Assembly (NCBI RefSeq): GCF_900183575.1
Contig: NZ_FXUZ01000012.1
Span: 1 to 58,516, forward strand
DNA length: 58,516 nucleotides
Direction of reading: 5' to 3'
Source of the DNA: Staphylococcus cornubiensis
GTDB lineage: Bacteria > Bacillota > Bacilli > Staphylococcales > Staphylococcaceae
This document shows positions 7,350-17,582 of the stretch, in pieces; within the stretch, counting starts at the first letter, position 1, and each line of letters begins with the position of its first letter. The position numbers were made by a program, and so were the translations under genes. Below the pieces are notes generated by a model that searched no databases, had not been told where the DNA came from, and was given only the letters and a program-made list of their open reading frames with translations.

Positions 7350-8183
7350 ATAGAACAGACTCAAAAAACCGTAGCGTGAAGGTTTGAAGAAGGATATTTA
7401 TCAAATCTATATTAAAAGTCAAAAACGATACGGAAACCCCAAAATCACACAAATACTAAGGCGTCAGGGACATACTGTAACTCAAAGAACTGTCAGTAGA
7501 TTGATAAAGAATCTTGGTATAAGGTCTATCACAAAAAAGATATACAAGGCAACGAGCCATTCAAAGCATCATCTTCCTTTATACCTCAATTTATTGAACC
7601 AACAATGGTAGTGTTTGGGTAGCTGACATCACGTATGTATACGCAAAAGAAGGATGGCTTTATTTAGCCACAGTCATGGATTTGTTTTCTCATAGAATCA
7701 TTGGTTGGGCGATGGCACCTCGTATGACTAAAGAACTTGTGATGTCAGCTTTAAACAAAGCGTATACAATTCAAGAACCTAAAGAGGGGTTAATCTACCA
7801 CTCAGATCAAGGAAGTCAATATGCCTCAATAGAATATCAAAATTTACTACGTGAAAAAGGAATTCAGAGCAGCATGAGTCGTAAAGGAAACTGTTACGAC
7901 AACGCATGTATAGAATCTTTTCATAGCATCATCAAAACTATAAAACCAGAAATGATGCGATGTTTAGCATTGTGGAGTGTATTCTTACTTTTTACAATAC
8001 CAAAAAGTTGCATTCAACGCTCAATGATATGTGCCCATTGAATTTGAGAAGAAATACGCAACAAAATAACCTAGCTCATAATGTACTTTTTGATTTTCAA
8101 AAGTACATTATGGGCTAGGCAAGCAAGCGAAGCGCGGTAGAATTCTCTTTTTTTTCTGTATCCAGTTTCCTAATATAGATCCA
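7350..8183 (+). mobile_element. IS3-family (IS150-like) element relic, copy 1
   Basis: This is the 3' part of an IS3-family orfB transposase, broken by a stop at about 7371 and frame shifts near 7605 and 7955. The HTH_21 part is KSQKRYGNPKITQILRRQGH. The rve catalytic core is visible as VWVADITYV (first Asp), YHSDQGSQYAS (second Asp) and CIESFHS (Glu). A 21-bp-arm hairpin (8070-8119) follows the orf, and the right terminal repeat ends at about 8183. The left end and orfA are missing. Confidence 0.8.
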
Positions 8184-8332
8184 TTGCATTAGTTGGTGTT
8201 TTAATATAATTTATTACAGGCTCGTCGCCAACGGATTATTATTACTAGTTTAAATGTTTTTGAGATAGGAAATAAAAATTTTAGAATTAATTAATTTACA
8301 AACTTTATATAGGATATTATATTTGGGGAGTA

Positions 8333-8448
8333 ATGCTCTTTGAAACAAATAACTTAAATGGAAAGCTAGTTTTATTTGGGCTATTATTTATGTATTAATA
8401 TTTATATCCTTCTTTTTAATGGGAGGTTATATACTACAAATTATATAA
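8333..8448 (+). pseudogene. Frame-shifted small membrane protein upstream of the M50 gene
   Basis: GGGGAG lies just before an ATG at 8333. That frame (MLFETNNLNGKLVLFGLLFM) stops at 8398. A shifted frame over the same DNA reads WKASFIWAIIYVLIFISFFL and continues to a stop at 8448. A single-base change would join a charged N-terminus to a good transmembrane helix, so this looks like a recently broken small membrane gene. It ends 18 nt before the M50 gene start. Confidence 0.35.
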
Positions 8449-8466
8449 ATAGATTGGGGTTTTTAT

Positions 8467-9444
8467 TTGAAAAGAATAAGTAATAACAATATTTTTTGGA
8501 TAATTGTTTGCTTGATAGCGATTATAGTATCAGAATTATTTATAAAACCTTTTGGACTATCATTCTTTTTTTCGTTCATTTCACAGATAATATTATTTAC
8601 TTTTTTAATGGTTTCAGTTCATGAATTTGGGCACTATGCTATTGGTAAATTAGTAGGTTTTAAATTAATTTTTTTAACAAGTATTCTAGGCATTAAATCA
8701 TATAAAAAATACTATGTAAAAGCACATATGAATTTATCAACAGGTTATACTGCAATGTATAAACCAATACATTTAGGAAAATGCACTAAGAAAGAGATTA
8801 TATTATTCTATTTAGGAGGGGGCTTCTTTAATTTATTATTTGTTTTTTTATTTATGTTTTTTTCATATCTTGTGGACTTTCAAATAGCTACATTAAATTA
8901 CATAATACTAGCTAACTTATTTATTCTATCTGTTACTTATATTCCTTCCGATAACAATGATATGGATAAAGTCAAAAAAATATTTAAAGGTGATAAAAAG
9001 GATTTGAATAATTTTAATGTACAAAGCTTACAAGCTGACCCTAACAGTTCTTCAGAAGAAATTATACAAAACACGAATTATACATCTAACGAATTAACAA
9101 ATAGTATCATAGAATTAGCTAAAATTGAATTGTATTCAAGAAATGTAAAAGATATTAAAAAAATAAGAGACATGAGTTTTGATTATAAAAACAAAGAACT
9201 GCTTTGGCAATTAGAATTTTTCCAAAAAATCTTTGAATATATTGATACCAAAACTATTACAGTCAATATGGAAAAATCATTTTCGAATAGTGTAGTTTAT
9301 GAATATCCGATACTAGCTAATATTGTCCAATATATATATAAGGGGGATAATAGAGCGCTTGAGGATGCGAGAAAAAATATTTACCAAGTTGGGGCAATTA
9401 ATAAAGTTAGAATTATAGAAAACTTCATGAATGCTATTAAATAA
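8467..9444 (+). CDS. M50 (site-2 protease)-like membrane metalloprotease (325 aa)
   Basis: The TTG start at 8467 follows a modest GGGG ribosome binding site. Hydrophobic segments lie at about residues 10-28, 33-60, 110-135 and 143-158. The zinc motif HEFGH is at about residues 53-57 within one of them (MVSVHEFGHYAIGKLVG). LGGGFFNLLF and the later PSDNNDMDKV stand where M50 proteases carry their GxxxN/S/G and NxxPxxDG-like motifs. Residues about 165-325 form a charged soluble C-terminal domain. Such proteins occur near peptide export or processing genes; a role in processing of, or immunity to, a secreted peptide is inference. The gene is AT-rich and lies between two IS relics. Confidence 0.7.
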   Translation: MKRISNNNIFWIIVCLIAIIVSELFIKPFGLSFFFSFISQIILFTFLMVSVHEFGHYAIGKLVGFKLIFLTSILGIKSYKKYYVKAHMNLSTGYTAMYKPIHLGKCTKKEIILFYLGGGFFNLLFVFLFMFFSYLVDFQIATLNYIILANLFILSVTYIPSDNNDMDKVKKIFKGDKKDLNNFNVQSLQADPNSSSEEIIQNTNYTSNELTNSIIELAKIELYSRNVKDIKKIRDMSFDYKNKELLWQLEFFQKIFEYIDTKTITVNMEKSFSNSVVYEYPILANIVQYIYKGDNRALEDARKNIYQVGAINKVRIIENFMNAIK

Positions 9445-9524
9445 TTTTATAATCAGTTGCTTTAACAAAGCTTTTATAATATTAGTGAGTGTTAGTGTAA
9501 AATTTCACTTGCTGTATTATCGAT

Positions 9525-9629
9525 ATGGAAAATAGTAAACTAATTGACCCAAGTATTAAAGAATTTTCAAATCATGAAATGAAAGATTTATTTGTCGGTT
9601 CTGAAGTAGAATTAAGAGGAACTCCTTAG
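9525..9629 (+). pseudogene. Leader-like peptide truncated by the IS relic (34 aa)
   Basis: The ORF MENSKLIDPSIKEFSNHEMK continues DLFVGSEVELRGTP and stops at the exact point where IS homology begins. An acidic amphipathic N-terminus followed by ..DLFVGS resembles leaders of class II bacteriocins or lanthipeptides, which end in GG, GA or GS. The core part would have been lost to the insertion. No clear ribosome binding site is present, so this is a weak call. Confidence 0.25.
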
Positions 9630-9876
9630 AACTATAAAACTAGGAATGAAGCGATGTTTAGCATTGTGGAATATATCCTTACTTTTTACAATTCTAAAAG
9701 AGTACATTCAACGTTAAATGATATGAGCCCCATTGAATTTGGGAAGAAATACGCAACAAAATAACCTAGCTCAGAATGTACTTTTTGATTTTCAAAAGTA
9801 CATTCTGAGCTAGGCAAGCAAGAGAAGCGCGGTAGAACTCTCTTTTTTCTGTGTCCGTATTCTTGATATAGATTCA
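9630..9876 (+). mobile_element. IS3-family element relic, copy 2 (3' end only)
   Basis: From 9630 the sequence matches 7936-8183: the C-terminal part of orfB in one open frame (AMFSIVEYILTFYNSKRVHS to PIEFGKKYATK), the same hairpin (9762-9812), and the right terminal repeat ending in GATATAGATTCA at 9876. Copy 2 keeps the orfB frame where copy 1 is frame-shifted, so they are separate insertions or have diverged since duplication. Confidence 0.8.
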
Positions 9877-9916
9877 TCTATTTCCTTATACAACATAAAG
9901 AAGTCACGATGGGAAA

Positions 9917-10237
9917 ATGTGCTTGAAGACTTTAGATTTCAGTAAGTTGACTATTATAGATGAAAAATATATTGACTATTCAAGAATATATCATTTTAAA
10001 AATCCAAATGAGAAGAACTTTTATCTAAAGAATTCAAACCGTAGTTTCTCACGAGTTAAGAACTATGTAAATAAGTATATTGAGATTTGTTCTATGAGTG
10101 AAAATGGAGATACTCTTACTTTTAGAACTTTGAACCCATATAGATTTAGCACGTTGCGCAACTTCCATAAAGAATTAGGGATAGCTATTTCCAAACAAGA
10201 TTTTATTGATCAATTAAGAAAACAGTCTCTTTATTAA
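9917..10237 (+). CDS. Hypothetical protein, probably 5'-truncated (106 aa)
   Basis: The ORF begins MCLKTLDFSKLTIIDEKYID and ends QDFIDQLRKQSLY. It is basic and Tyr/Asn-rich with no recognised domain. It starts only 40 nt after the IS right end and has no good ribosome binding site, so the true N-terminus was probably lost to the insertion. A strong terminator follows. Confidence 0.4.
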   Translation: MCLKTLDFSKLTIIDEKYIDYSRIYHFKNPNEKNFYLKNSNRSFSRVKNYVNKYIEICSMSENGDTLTFRTLNPYRFSTLRNFHKELGIAISKQDFIDQLRKQSLY

Positions 10238-10242
10238 TATAT

Positions 10243-10287
10243 AAAACGGTTCATTACTATATTAGGTAGTGAACCGTTTTACATTTT
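10243..10287. terminator. Bidirectional terminator
   Basis: AAAACGGTTCAtTAC pairs with GTAGTGAACCGTTTT across a short loop, with A and T tracts on the two sides. It can stop the hypothetical gene from the left; rqcH ends nearby on the other strand. Confidence 0.8.
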
Positions 10288-10384
10288 TCTGCGTTACAAT
10301 AGTGAAAGTGATATTAGGGTTTGAGATGGACCCTTCATTTTCTAAGTTAAATTCGATACTACAGTCTAATAAAAAGCAAATTTT

Positions 10385-12088
10385 TTACACTTCTTCAGCT
10401 TTCAACTGACGAATCATATCATAGTCTGGTGTGGCATAAAGTGTCTTCTGATTATCGTATGTCACAAATCCTGGTTTACTGCCACTTGGTTTATGCACAT
10501 GACGAATGGCTGTATAATCAACCGGAATTTGACCTGATTGACCTGCTTTTGAAAAGTATGCCGCAATCATCGCCGCTTCTTCAATCGTTTGCTCACTCGG
10601 CGCATCATTTAAAATGACAACGTGACTTCCTGGAATGTCTTTCGTATGGAACCATAAATGCGATTTTTGCGCGCGTTTATTCGTTAAATAGTCATTTTGT
10701 TTATTATTTTTACCGACTAAAATGGTATCGCCATCTGTAGAAACATAGGATTGTAATTGGATTTTTTGTTGCTTTTTCTTTTTCTGTTGTTTCTTTTGTT
10801 TTAAAAAGCCTTGTTCAGCGAGTTCTTCACGAATGTCGTCAATTTCATGCACTTGAATATGTGACAACTGTTGCTCAATATTCTCAAAATAAGCGATATT
10901 TTCTTCTGTTAAGGCGATTTGGTGTGTCAGTTCTCGCTCACGTGTTTTCATACGATTATATTGTTTGTAATAGTATTGCGCATTTTCAGCAGGTGACTTT
11001 TGTGGATCTAATGGAATCGTCACTGTTTCACCTGTATAGTAATTTACCGTTTCTAACTGGCGATCTCCGGGTTTCAGTTGATAAATATTTGCTGTAATCA
11101 ATTCACCGTACAATTGTTGATTCTCTTTTTCTTCTGTTCCCGCTTGTTCATCAACGAGTTTACTCAATTTATTTTGATATTTTTGAAGCAATTGTTGGAC
11201 GAGTTTCACTAAATCATTGGCACGTTGCTTCACACGTTCACGTTCACCGCGTGCATCATAAAATCGGTCGAGCAACTCATGTAGTGACTCGTACATGACA
11301 CAATCATCGTAAAACTGTTGGAGCTTCATAAAGTAAAAGTCTTCTTTTCCCGTTTCATGATTTTTATGGAACACGGGTTGTGGCGCTGTAGTTGTTTCCG
11401 CCATTACTTCATCAAACGCTTCAGGTAAGGTTTGCGTTGTCATAAAATGGCGTCTTCCTGTAATCTCTTTAGCGATGAGTGGTGAAAATCCTTCAAATGT
11501 TTGTAATAATTGACGATCAATTTTCCCCGCATTGAAATCAATATGTTGTAATACTTGTGCACCAGTATAATCATAAGGGTTTTGTTTATGTTGTGTCGGT
11601 GGCGCTTCATATTGAAAACCAGGCATAACCGTTCTGAATTGATTCGTATTTGGTGTGAGATGTTTAAAGCCTTCTAAAATTTTACGTTCTTCATTAACAA
11701 GAATCAAATTACTATGCTTGCCCATGATTTCTAAAATGACAGTACGATGAATTGTGTCGCCAATCTCATCTTTACTTTCAACGTCCATTTCGATACGGCG
11801 GTCATTTCCGATTTGACGAATGGCAAGTATGCGTCCACCCTCTAAATGTTTACGGAAGACACGCGCAAACATCGGTGGTTCGAATGGATTATCATATTTT
11901 TTTGTAGTGAGATGAATCCGTGCAAAGTTCGGGTGAATGGACAACAACAATTGATGGTTTTGGCGTTGCTGTCTCACAACCATGATGATTGTATCGTTTT
12001 CCGGCTGATTGATTTTATGAATACGTCCGGAAACGAGGAATTGTAAATCTTCTACCATTTTTCTTGTAAATACACCATCAAATGCCAT
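10385..12088 (-). CDS. rqcH: RqcH, NFACT-family ribosome quality control factor
   Basis: The 567-aa protein is the bacterial Rqc2/NEMF homologue (formerly FbpA / fibronectin-binding protein). It binds obstructed 50S subunits carrying peptidyl-tRNA and directs addition of C-terminal alanine tails. Residues 1 to about 260 are the NFACT-N domain with the conserved Asp-Arg pair at about 96-97 (GNDRRIE). A coiled-coil pair spans about 270-430. The NFACT-R domain is at about 445-550 (SHLWFHTKDIPGSHVVI). Length matches the family. It is divergent from gmk, the conserved staphylococcal arrangement. Confidence 0.95.
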   Translation of the reverse strand: MAFDGVFTRKMVEDLQFLVSGRIHKINQPENDTIIMVVRQQRQNHQLLLSIHPNFARIHLTTKKYDNPFEPPMFARVFRKHLEGGRILAIRQIGNDRRIEMDVESKDEIGDTIHRTVILEIMGKHSNLILVNEERKILEGFKHLTPNTNQFRTVMPGFQYEAPPTQHKQNPYDYTGAQVLQHIDFNAGKIDRQLLQTFEGFSPLIAKEITGRRHFMTTQTLPEAFDEVMAETTTAPQPVFHKNHETGKEDFYFMKLQQFYDDCVMYESLHELLDRFYDARGERERVKQRANDLVKLVQQLLQKYQNKLSKLVDEQAGTEEKENQQLYGELITANIYQLKPGDRQLETVNYYTGETVTIPLDPQKSPAENAQYYYKQYNRMKTRERELTHQIALTEENIAYFENIEQQLSHIQVHEIDDIREELAEQGFLKQKKQQKKKKQQKIQLQSYVSTDGDTILVGKNNKQNDYLTNKRAQKSHLWFHTKDIPGSHVVILNDAPSEQTIEEAAMIAAYFSKAGQSGQIPVDYTAIRHVHKPSGSKPGFVTYDNQKTLYATPDYDMIRQLKAEEV

Positions 12089-12244
12089 AATTATCTGCCA
12101 CCTTTAAAAATTTTCATTACATTATTATAACATGCATACGAAAGCACGTCAGAACTAAAGTTTTCGCTTGGACCTCTATGCAATTCAATAAAAATTGTGG
12201 TAAGATATGTTAATAAATAGAAGAATAGCGAAGAAAGGTCGTAA

Positions 12245-12870
<626 letters not shown>

Positions 12871-12871
<1 letters not shown>

Positions 12872-13080
12872 TGTTATACCCACCGTTACACCAATTACAA
12901 GATAAAATTAACTCTAAATATTTAATTGCGACAACAGCAGCGAAACGTGCCCGAGAGTTACAAGCTGACCCTGAAAATCTGTTATTAGATAGTTATGAAA
13001 GCAAAAAAACAGTAGGCCGTGCGTTAGAAGAAATCGCCGCAAATAAAATTCATCCCCATGTTGATGAATCAAACTTTTAA
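12871..13080 (+). CDS. rpoZ: RNA polymerase omega subunit
   Basis: The 69-aa protein carries the omega signature SKYLIATTAAKRARELQ. It assists folding and assembly of the beta' subunit. It overlaps gmk by one base, a common arrangement in Firmicutes, and a terminator follows. Confidence 0.95.
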
Positions 13081-13115
13081 TTCAAATACAGACAATTCAT
13101 GTCTCTAATTTATAC

Positions 13116-13167
13116 GCTTTTCAAAGTTGTCTCCCTCAGTTGAGATGATTTTGAAAGGCTTTTTTTA
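13116..13167 (+). terminator. Terminator after rpoZ
   Basis: GCTTTTCAAA and TTTTGAAAGGC pair across a 28-nt loop, followed by seven T residues. Confidence 0.7.
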
Positions 13168-13310
13168 ATCATTAAAAATAACGTGACGATATGGATTATC
13201 ATTAATTTTTCAACTTTAGTCATGATAAATGAAAGCTGTTTAATCAAAATGAAAATTAGATTTAGAGCGTATGGAGCTCAAAATTTTTGGTTTTTCACCT
13301 TATAACCTTG

Positions 13311-13569
13311 CCTCATTGATTCGCATCATTTGATTTCAAAGTGCTAAAATAGGCGAGACTCCTGAGGGATAAAGTTCAATACAAATGCATGTCTTTAAAC
13401 TTTGAAAGTGGCTACCATTTAACGCAGTAGCTGTCTGACTTCTCAATGCGACCGCTTTTGAGAAGTCTAGTGTACCTTTCAATCAAGTCGAATTGAGTTG
13501 AGGCAAGTCCCCCTAGGAAACGCGAGCCTATGAAAGCATTTATGAAGATTTAAAAGGTTATCAATGAGG
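13311..13569 (-). repeat. Structured intergenic repeat, copy A (reverse orientation, composite)
   Basis: The right arm appears reverse-complemented at 13352-13370 (GGCGAGACTCCTGAGGGAT) and the left arm at 13501-13530. The flanks pair as an outer stem (AGTGCTAAAATAGGC with GCCTATGAAAGCATT; also CCTCATTGAT at 13311-13320 with ATCAATGAGG at 13560-13569). The interior is longer than in simple copies. It holds a 10-bp perfect hairpin (GACTTCTCAA 13437-13446 with TTGAGAAGTC 13458-13467) and a remnant of the small ORF described separately. The stretch between rpoZ and coaBC has no other gene. Confidence 0.7.
13389..13430 (+). pseudogene. Remnant of the small ORF carried in repeat copies A and D
   Basis: The frame MSLNFESGYHLTQ then TAG then LSD aligns with MSSFNFDIGYCLTQELSGDE encoded on the minus strand at 37902. 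The alignment continues upstream through the repeat arm itself (ARLLRDKVQYKC here, ARFLRDNIVNK there). Differences are mostly third-position or conservative. The TAG at 13428 and the missing remainder show it is broken here. Confidence 0.45.
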
Positions 13570-13711
13570 ATCATTTGATTAAAATATTTCTATTAAGACA
13601 ATTAAAAATTTTTATATCTTAGCCCGTGACATTGAAAAGCAACGACATATGAAACAAAACGGTAAATATATTATAATGCTTTTAAGAGTGAAAAAAACAG
13701 GAGTGGAAATG

Positions 13712-14917
13712 ATGAAAAATATTTTGCTAGCTGTAACTGGCGGTATCGCTGCATATAAAGCCATAGATTTAACAAGTAAACTGACTCAAGGGGGTTATGA
13801 TGTACGCGTGATGTTAACAGAACATGCGCAACAATTCGTAACACCTTTATCATTTCAAGCGATCAGTCGTAACGCGGTTTATACGAACACTTTTTTAGAA
13901 GAAAATCCAGCTGAGATTCAACATATTGCTTTAGGGGATTGGGCGGATGCGATTGTCGTTGCACCTGCGACAGCGAACATCATTTCAAAATTAAGCCATG
14001 GAATTGCGGACGATATGGTAACGACGACACTGCTCGCGACAACCACACCGAAATTTATGGCGCCTGCAATGAATGTTCATATGTATGAAAATCCACGAAT
14101 TCAGGCCAACATTCAAACATTGATGGACGATGGTTACCATTTTATTGAACCTGGAGAAGGCTTTTTAGCATGCGGCTATGTCGCGAAAGGACGTATGGCG
14201 GAACCACTCGAAATTAAGGCCGTGTTAGATCGCGCAGGCCATGACAATACAAATCAAGAACAATCTGCTTTTTACCGCAACAAAAAAGTATTAGTGACTG
14301 CAGGCCCCACTGTTGAAACGATTGATCCCGTCCGTTTTGTGTCCAATAGAGCATCGGGGAAAATGGGATACGCCATTGCAGCAGCACTACAAAAAGTCGG
14401 TGCAGATGTGACGTTGGTGACAGGTCCGACTTCTATCGAGCCACCGCGCAATGTTGAAGTCGTGCAAGTGACAACGGCTGATGAGATGTTTCAAGCAGTG
14501 AAAAAGCGTTTTGGACAACAAGATATTATCTTCAAAACTGCGGCGGTTTCTGATTATACACCTGTTGAACCGTTAGCGCATAAAATGAAAAAACAAGACG
14601 GAGATGTGACAGTTACTTTCAAACGGACACAAGATATTTTGAAATATTTAGGTGAGCGTAAAACTACGCAAAAACTCGTTGGCTTTGCGGCAGAAACACA
14701 AAATATGGAAAGTTATGCACAAGACAAACTCGCGCGTAAAAATGCAGATGTCATTATCGCTAATAATGTAGGTGACACGTCTATCGGTTTTAGTTCGGAT
14801 CAAAATGAAGTGTCGCTCTACTTTAAAGACGGCACAACGGCAACATTACAGAAGGGACCTAAAAAGAAATTGGCGTTCCAAATTTTATCGATATTAGAAA
14901 GTAGATGGGATGTATGA
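13712..14917 (+). CDS. coaBC: Phosphopantothenoylcysteine synthetase/decarboxylase CoaBC
   Basis: This bifunctional flavoprotein joins cysteine to 4'-phosphopantothenate (CoaB, CTP-dependent) and decarboxylates the product (CoaC) in coenzyme A synthesis. The CoaC half shows catalytic His71 (QHIALGDWAD), the PAMNVHMYENP motif at about 118-128 and the active-site Cys at about 154 (ACGYVAKGRM). The CoaB half has GPTVETIDPVRFVSNRASGK and the Lys-rich KMKKQDG loop. The start is the ATG at 13712 (a second ATG lies at 13709) after AGGAG. An upstream in-frame ATG at 13649 gives an unlikely extension. The stop overlaps priA (ATGA). Confidence 0.96.
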   Translation: MKNILLAVTGGIAAYKAIDLTSKLTQGGYDVRVMLTEHAQQFVTPLSFQAISRNAVYTNTFLEENPAEIQHIALGDWADAIVVAPATANIISKLSHGIADDMVTTTLLATTTPKFMAPAMNVHMYENPRIQANIQTLMDDGYHFIEPGEGFLACGYVAKGRMAEPLEIKAVLDRAGHDNTNQEQSAFYRNKKVLVTAGPTVETIDPVRFVSNRASGKMGYAIAAALQKVGADVTLVTGPTSIEPPRNVEVVQVTTADEMFQAVKKRFGQQDIIFKTAAVSDYTPVEPLAHKMKKQDGDVTVTFKRTQDILKYLGERKTTQKLVGFAAETQNMESYAQDKLARKNADVIIANNVGDTSIGFSSDQNEVSLYFKDGTTATLQKGPKKKLAFQILSILESRWDV

Positions 14918-17322
14918 TTGCACAAGTTATCGTAGACGTTTCATCTAAAAGTGTTGATAAAACGTTCGATTACAGGATACCCACTGATTTAGAAAATGTC
15001 GTACAGCCTGGCGTACGTGTCATTGTGCCGTTTGGTCCGCGAAAAATTCAAGGGTATGTCATGTCGTGTGTGCCTGATGAAGCAGCAGAATATGACTTAG
15101 ACAAATTGAAGCCCATTATTGAAGTGAAAGATATTCAGCCAGAACTGACATCAGAACTCGTTCAACTGAGTGACTGGTACAGCCGGTATTTTGTCTCAAA
15201 ACGCATCTCGATACTTGAAGCGATGTTGCCGAGTGCGATTAAAGCGAAATATTCGAAAGCTTTTAAGTTAAAAGATGATGCGGATTTACCTGATGAAGTG
15301 GTCGCGCATTTCAATAAAGAAGGGCTGTACTACTATAAACAAGCGCAACAGGATGAAAATATTGAGCAGTTACTCGCTTATTTAAAAGAAGGACAAGTGG
15401 AAGCGGTCACGATTTTATCACAAAACACGACAAAGAAGACGCGACGTGCTGTAAGAGTCGTGTCTACTGAAATGGCTGAATCTTATTTGGAAGTAGCCCA
15501 AAAGAAACCGAAACAATATGATGTGCTCGCATTTTTATTGGATGAACGTCATCGGGATGTATTATTGCAAGAATTAAAAGAAATGGCATTTTCTACTTCA
15601 GCCATCAATACGTTAGAAAGAGCAGGCGTTATCGAAAAATATGATGCGGTTGTCGAACGCAATCCATATGAAGGACGCGTTTTCGAACAAGAACAAAAGC
15701 GTGAACTGACTAACGAACAACAAATCGCATATGATGCCTTATTGGAGTCTGTTAAACGCCAACAAGCCGAAACGTTTTTACTACACGGTGTAACGGGGTC
15801 AGGTAAAACAGAAGTGTATCTCCAAATTATTGAAGATGTCCTTGCACAAGGTAAGGAAGCGATGATGCTTGTGCCAGAAATCGCATTAACGCCTCAAATG
15901 GTATTGCGATTTAAACGACGCTTTGGTGATGAAGTTGCTGTTTTACATTCTGCTTTATCGAACGGTGAACGTTATGATGAATGGCAAAAAATCCGTGATG
16001 GCCGTGCACGTGTCAGTGTAGGGGCACGTTCAAGTGTGTTTGCGCCGTTTAAAAATTTAGGCATGATTATTATTGATGAAGAGCATGAATCGACGTATAA
16101 GCAAGAAGATTATCCACGTTATCATGCGAAAGATATTGCAGAATGGCGTAGTCGATTTCATCAATGTCCACTCGTGTTAGGCAGTGCGACGCCGAGTTTA
16201 GAAAGTTACGCGCGTGCTGAAAAGGGTGTTTATACGTTATTATCGATGCCGTCACGTGTCAATCAACAGCCGTTACCGGATGTCGAAATTTTAGATATGC
16301 GTGAGGAATTGGCAAATGGCAATCGTTCGATGTTTTCAGAGCGACTGGTGGAAGCGATCGAACAACGACTCGCGCGCAAAGAACAAGTCGTCCTCTTTTT
16401 AAATCGCCGAGGATATGCATCATTTATGTTATGTCGAGACTGTGGTCATGTGCCACAATGTCCCAACTGTGATATTTCATTAACGTATCATAAGTCGAGT
16501 GATCAGTTGAAATGTCATTATTGTGGTTATCAGGAACAAACGCCATTTCAATGTCCTAACTGTGAAAGTGAACATATCCGTCAAATGGGGACAGGTACGC
16601 AACGTGTGGAAGAGCTGTTGCAACAACAGTTTCCGGATGCGCGAACGATTCGCATGGATGTGGATACGACGACTCGAAAGGGAAGTCATGAAAAATTATT
16701 GAAACAGTTTGGTGAAGGTGACGGTGATATCCTTTTAGGGACACAAATGATTGCAAAAGGATTGGACTTTCCGAATATTACACTTGTCGGCGTACTCAAT
16801 GCGGACACCATGCTGAACTTACCTGATTTTCGCTCGAGTGAACGGACATTCCAAATTTTGACCCAAGTGGCAGGGCGTGCAGGTCGTCATGAGAAAAAAG
16901 GGGAAGTCATCATTCAAACGTATAATCCGGATCATTACGCGATTAAAGACGTGCAACAAAATGATTATTTGAACTTTTATCGAAAAGAAATGCAGTTTCG
17001 AAAGTTAGGGCAATATCCGCCATACTATTATTTAATTAACTTTACGATTACACATGAAAAGACGAAAGAAGTACTGCAAGCGGCGACACACGTCCATCAA
17101 ATTTTGTTGCAGCATTTGACAGATAAAGCATTCGTGTTAGGGCCATCACCGTCAGTCATTCCACGTATTAACAATGAGTACCGCTTCCAAGTGTTAGTGA
17201 AATACAAAAGCGAACCGTCGCTCATCCATGCACTGACGTACTTAGATGATTATTATCACGAAATGTTTGTGAAAGATAAATTAGCACTTAAAATAGACAT
17301 CAACCCTTACATGATGATGTAA
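14914..17322 (+). CDS. priA: Primosomal helicase PriA
   Basis: PriA is the 3'-5' DNA helicase that restarts collapsed replication forks by loading the primosome. The start at 14914 overlaps the coaBC stop as ATGA and gives MIAQVIVDVSSKSVDKTFDY; an ATG at 14905 is the alternative. The N-terminal DNA-binding domain is followed by Walker A GVTGSGKTEVY (about 292) and the DEEH box IIDEEHESTYKQ (about 388). A paired zinc cluster lies at about 508-551 (CRDCGHVPQCPNC ... CHYCGY ... CPNCES). Helicase motifs V/VI end in QVAGRAGRHEKKG. Length about 802 aa is normal. Confidence 0.96.
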   Translation: MIAQVIVDVSSKSVDKTFDYRIPTDLENVVQPGVRVIVPFGPRKIQGYVMSCVPDEAAEYDLDKLKPIIEVKDIQPELTSELVQLSDWYSRYFVSKRISILEAMLPSAIKAKYSKAFKLKDDADLPDEVVAHFNKEGLYYYKQAQQDENIEQLLAYLKEGQVEAVTILSQNTTKKTRRAVRVVSTEMAESYLEVAQKKPKQYDVLAFLLDERHRDVLLQELKEMAFSTSAINTLERAGVIEKYDAVVERNPYEGRVFEQEQKRELTNEQQIAYDALLESVKRQQAETFLLHGVTGSGKTEVYLQIIEDVLAQGKEAMMLVPEIALTPQMVLRFKRRFGDEVAVLHSALSNGERYDEWQKIRDGRARVSVGARSSVFAPFKNLGMIIIDEEHESTYKQEDYPRYHAKDIAEWRSRFHQCPLVLGSATPSLESYARAEKGVYTLLSMPSRVNQQPLPDVEILDMREELANGNRSMFSERLVEAIEQRLARKEQVVLFLNRRGYASFMLCRDCGHVPQCPNCDISLTYHKSSDQLKCHYCGYQEQTPFQCPNCESEHIRQMGTGTQRVEELLQQQFPDARTIRMDVDTTTRKGSHEKLLKQFGEGDGDILLGTQMIAKGLDFPNITLVGVLNADTMLNLPDFRSSERTFQILTQVAGRAGRHEKKGEVIIQTYNPDHYAIKDVQQNDYLNFYRKEMQFRKLGQYPPYYYLINFTITHEKTKEVLQAATHVHQILLQHLTDKAFVLGPSPSVIPRINNEYRFQVLVKYKSEPSLIHALTYLDDYYHEMFVKDKLALKIDINPYMMM

Positions 17323-17401
17323 AAACAGACATAAAGTGCTGATATACCAAGCGTTTCAAGGAGAATGGAAATCTTAAATATATAATTAAGGGCAATCAAA
17401 G

Positions 17402-17464
17402 GGCAAATGGTTCAACGCGATAGATTTACAAATTTATCAGTGAACGATTTGTCTTTCTTTTTTG
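17402..17464 (+). terminator. Probable terminator after priA
   Basis: CAAATGGTTCAACGC and GTGAACGATTTG form an imperfect long hairpin followed by TCTTTCTTTTTT. Confidence 0.5.
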
Positions 17465-17582
17465 CGTATGAAGCATGATGAACGATGACTTTTTTGTTAT
17501 GATGACGATGAGAGACTATCGCAATTTCGGTGAGAATAAGCTATAATATAATGATAAATTTTCGTGAGGGGCGATGAAGGAT

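Noticed and set aside
10429..12046. Plus-strand ORFs inside rqcH
   Set aside because: All are antisense frames of a clearly coding gene.
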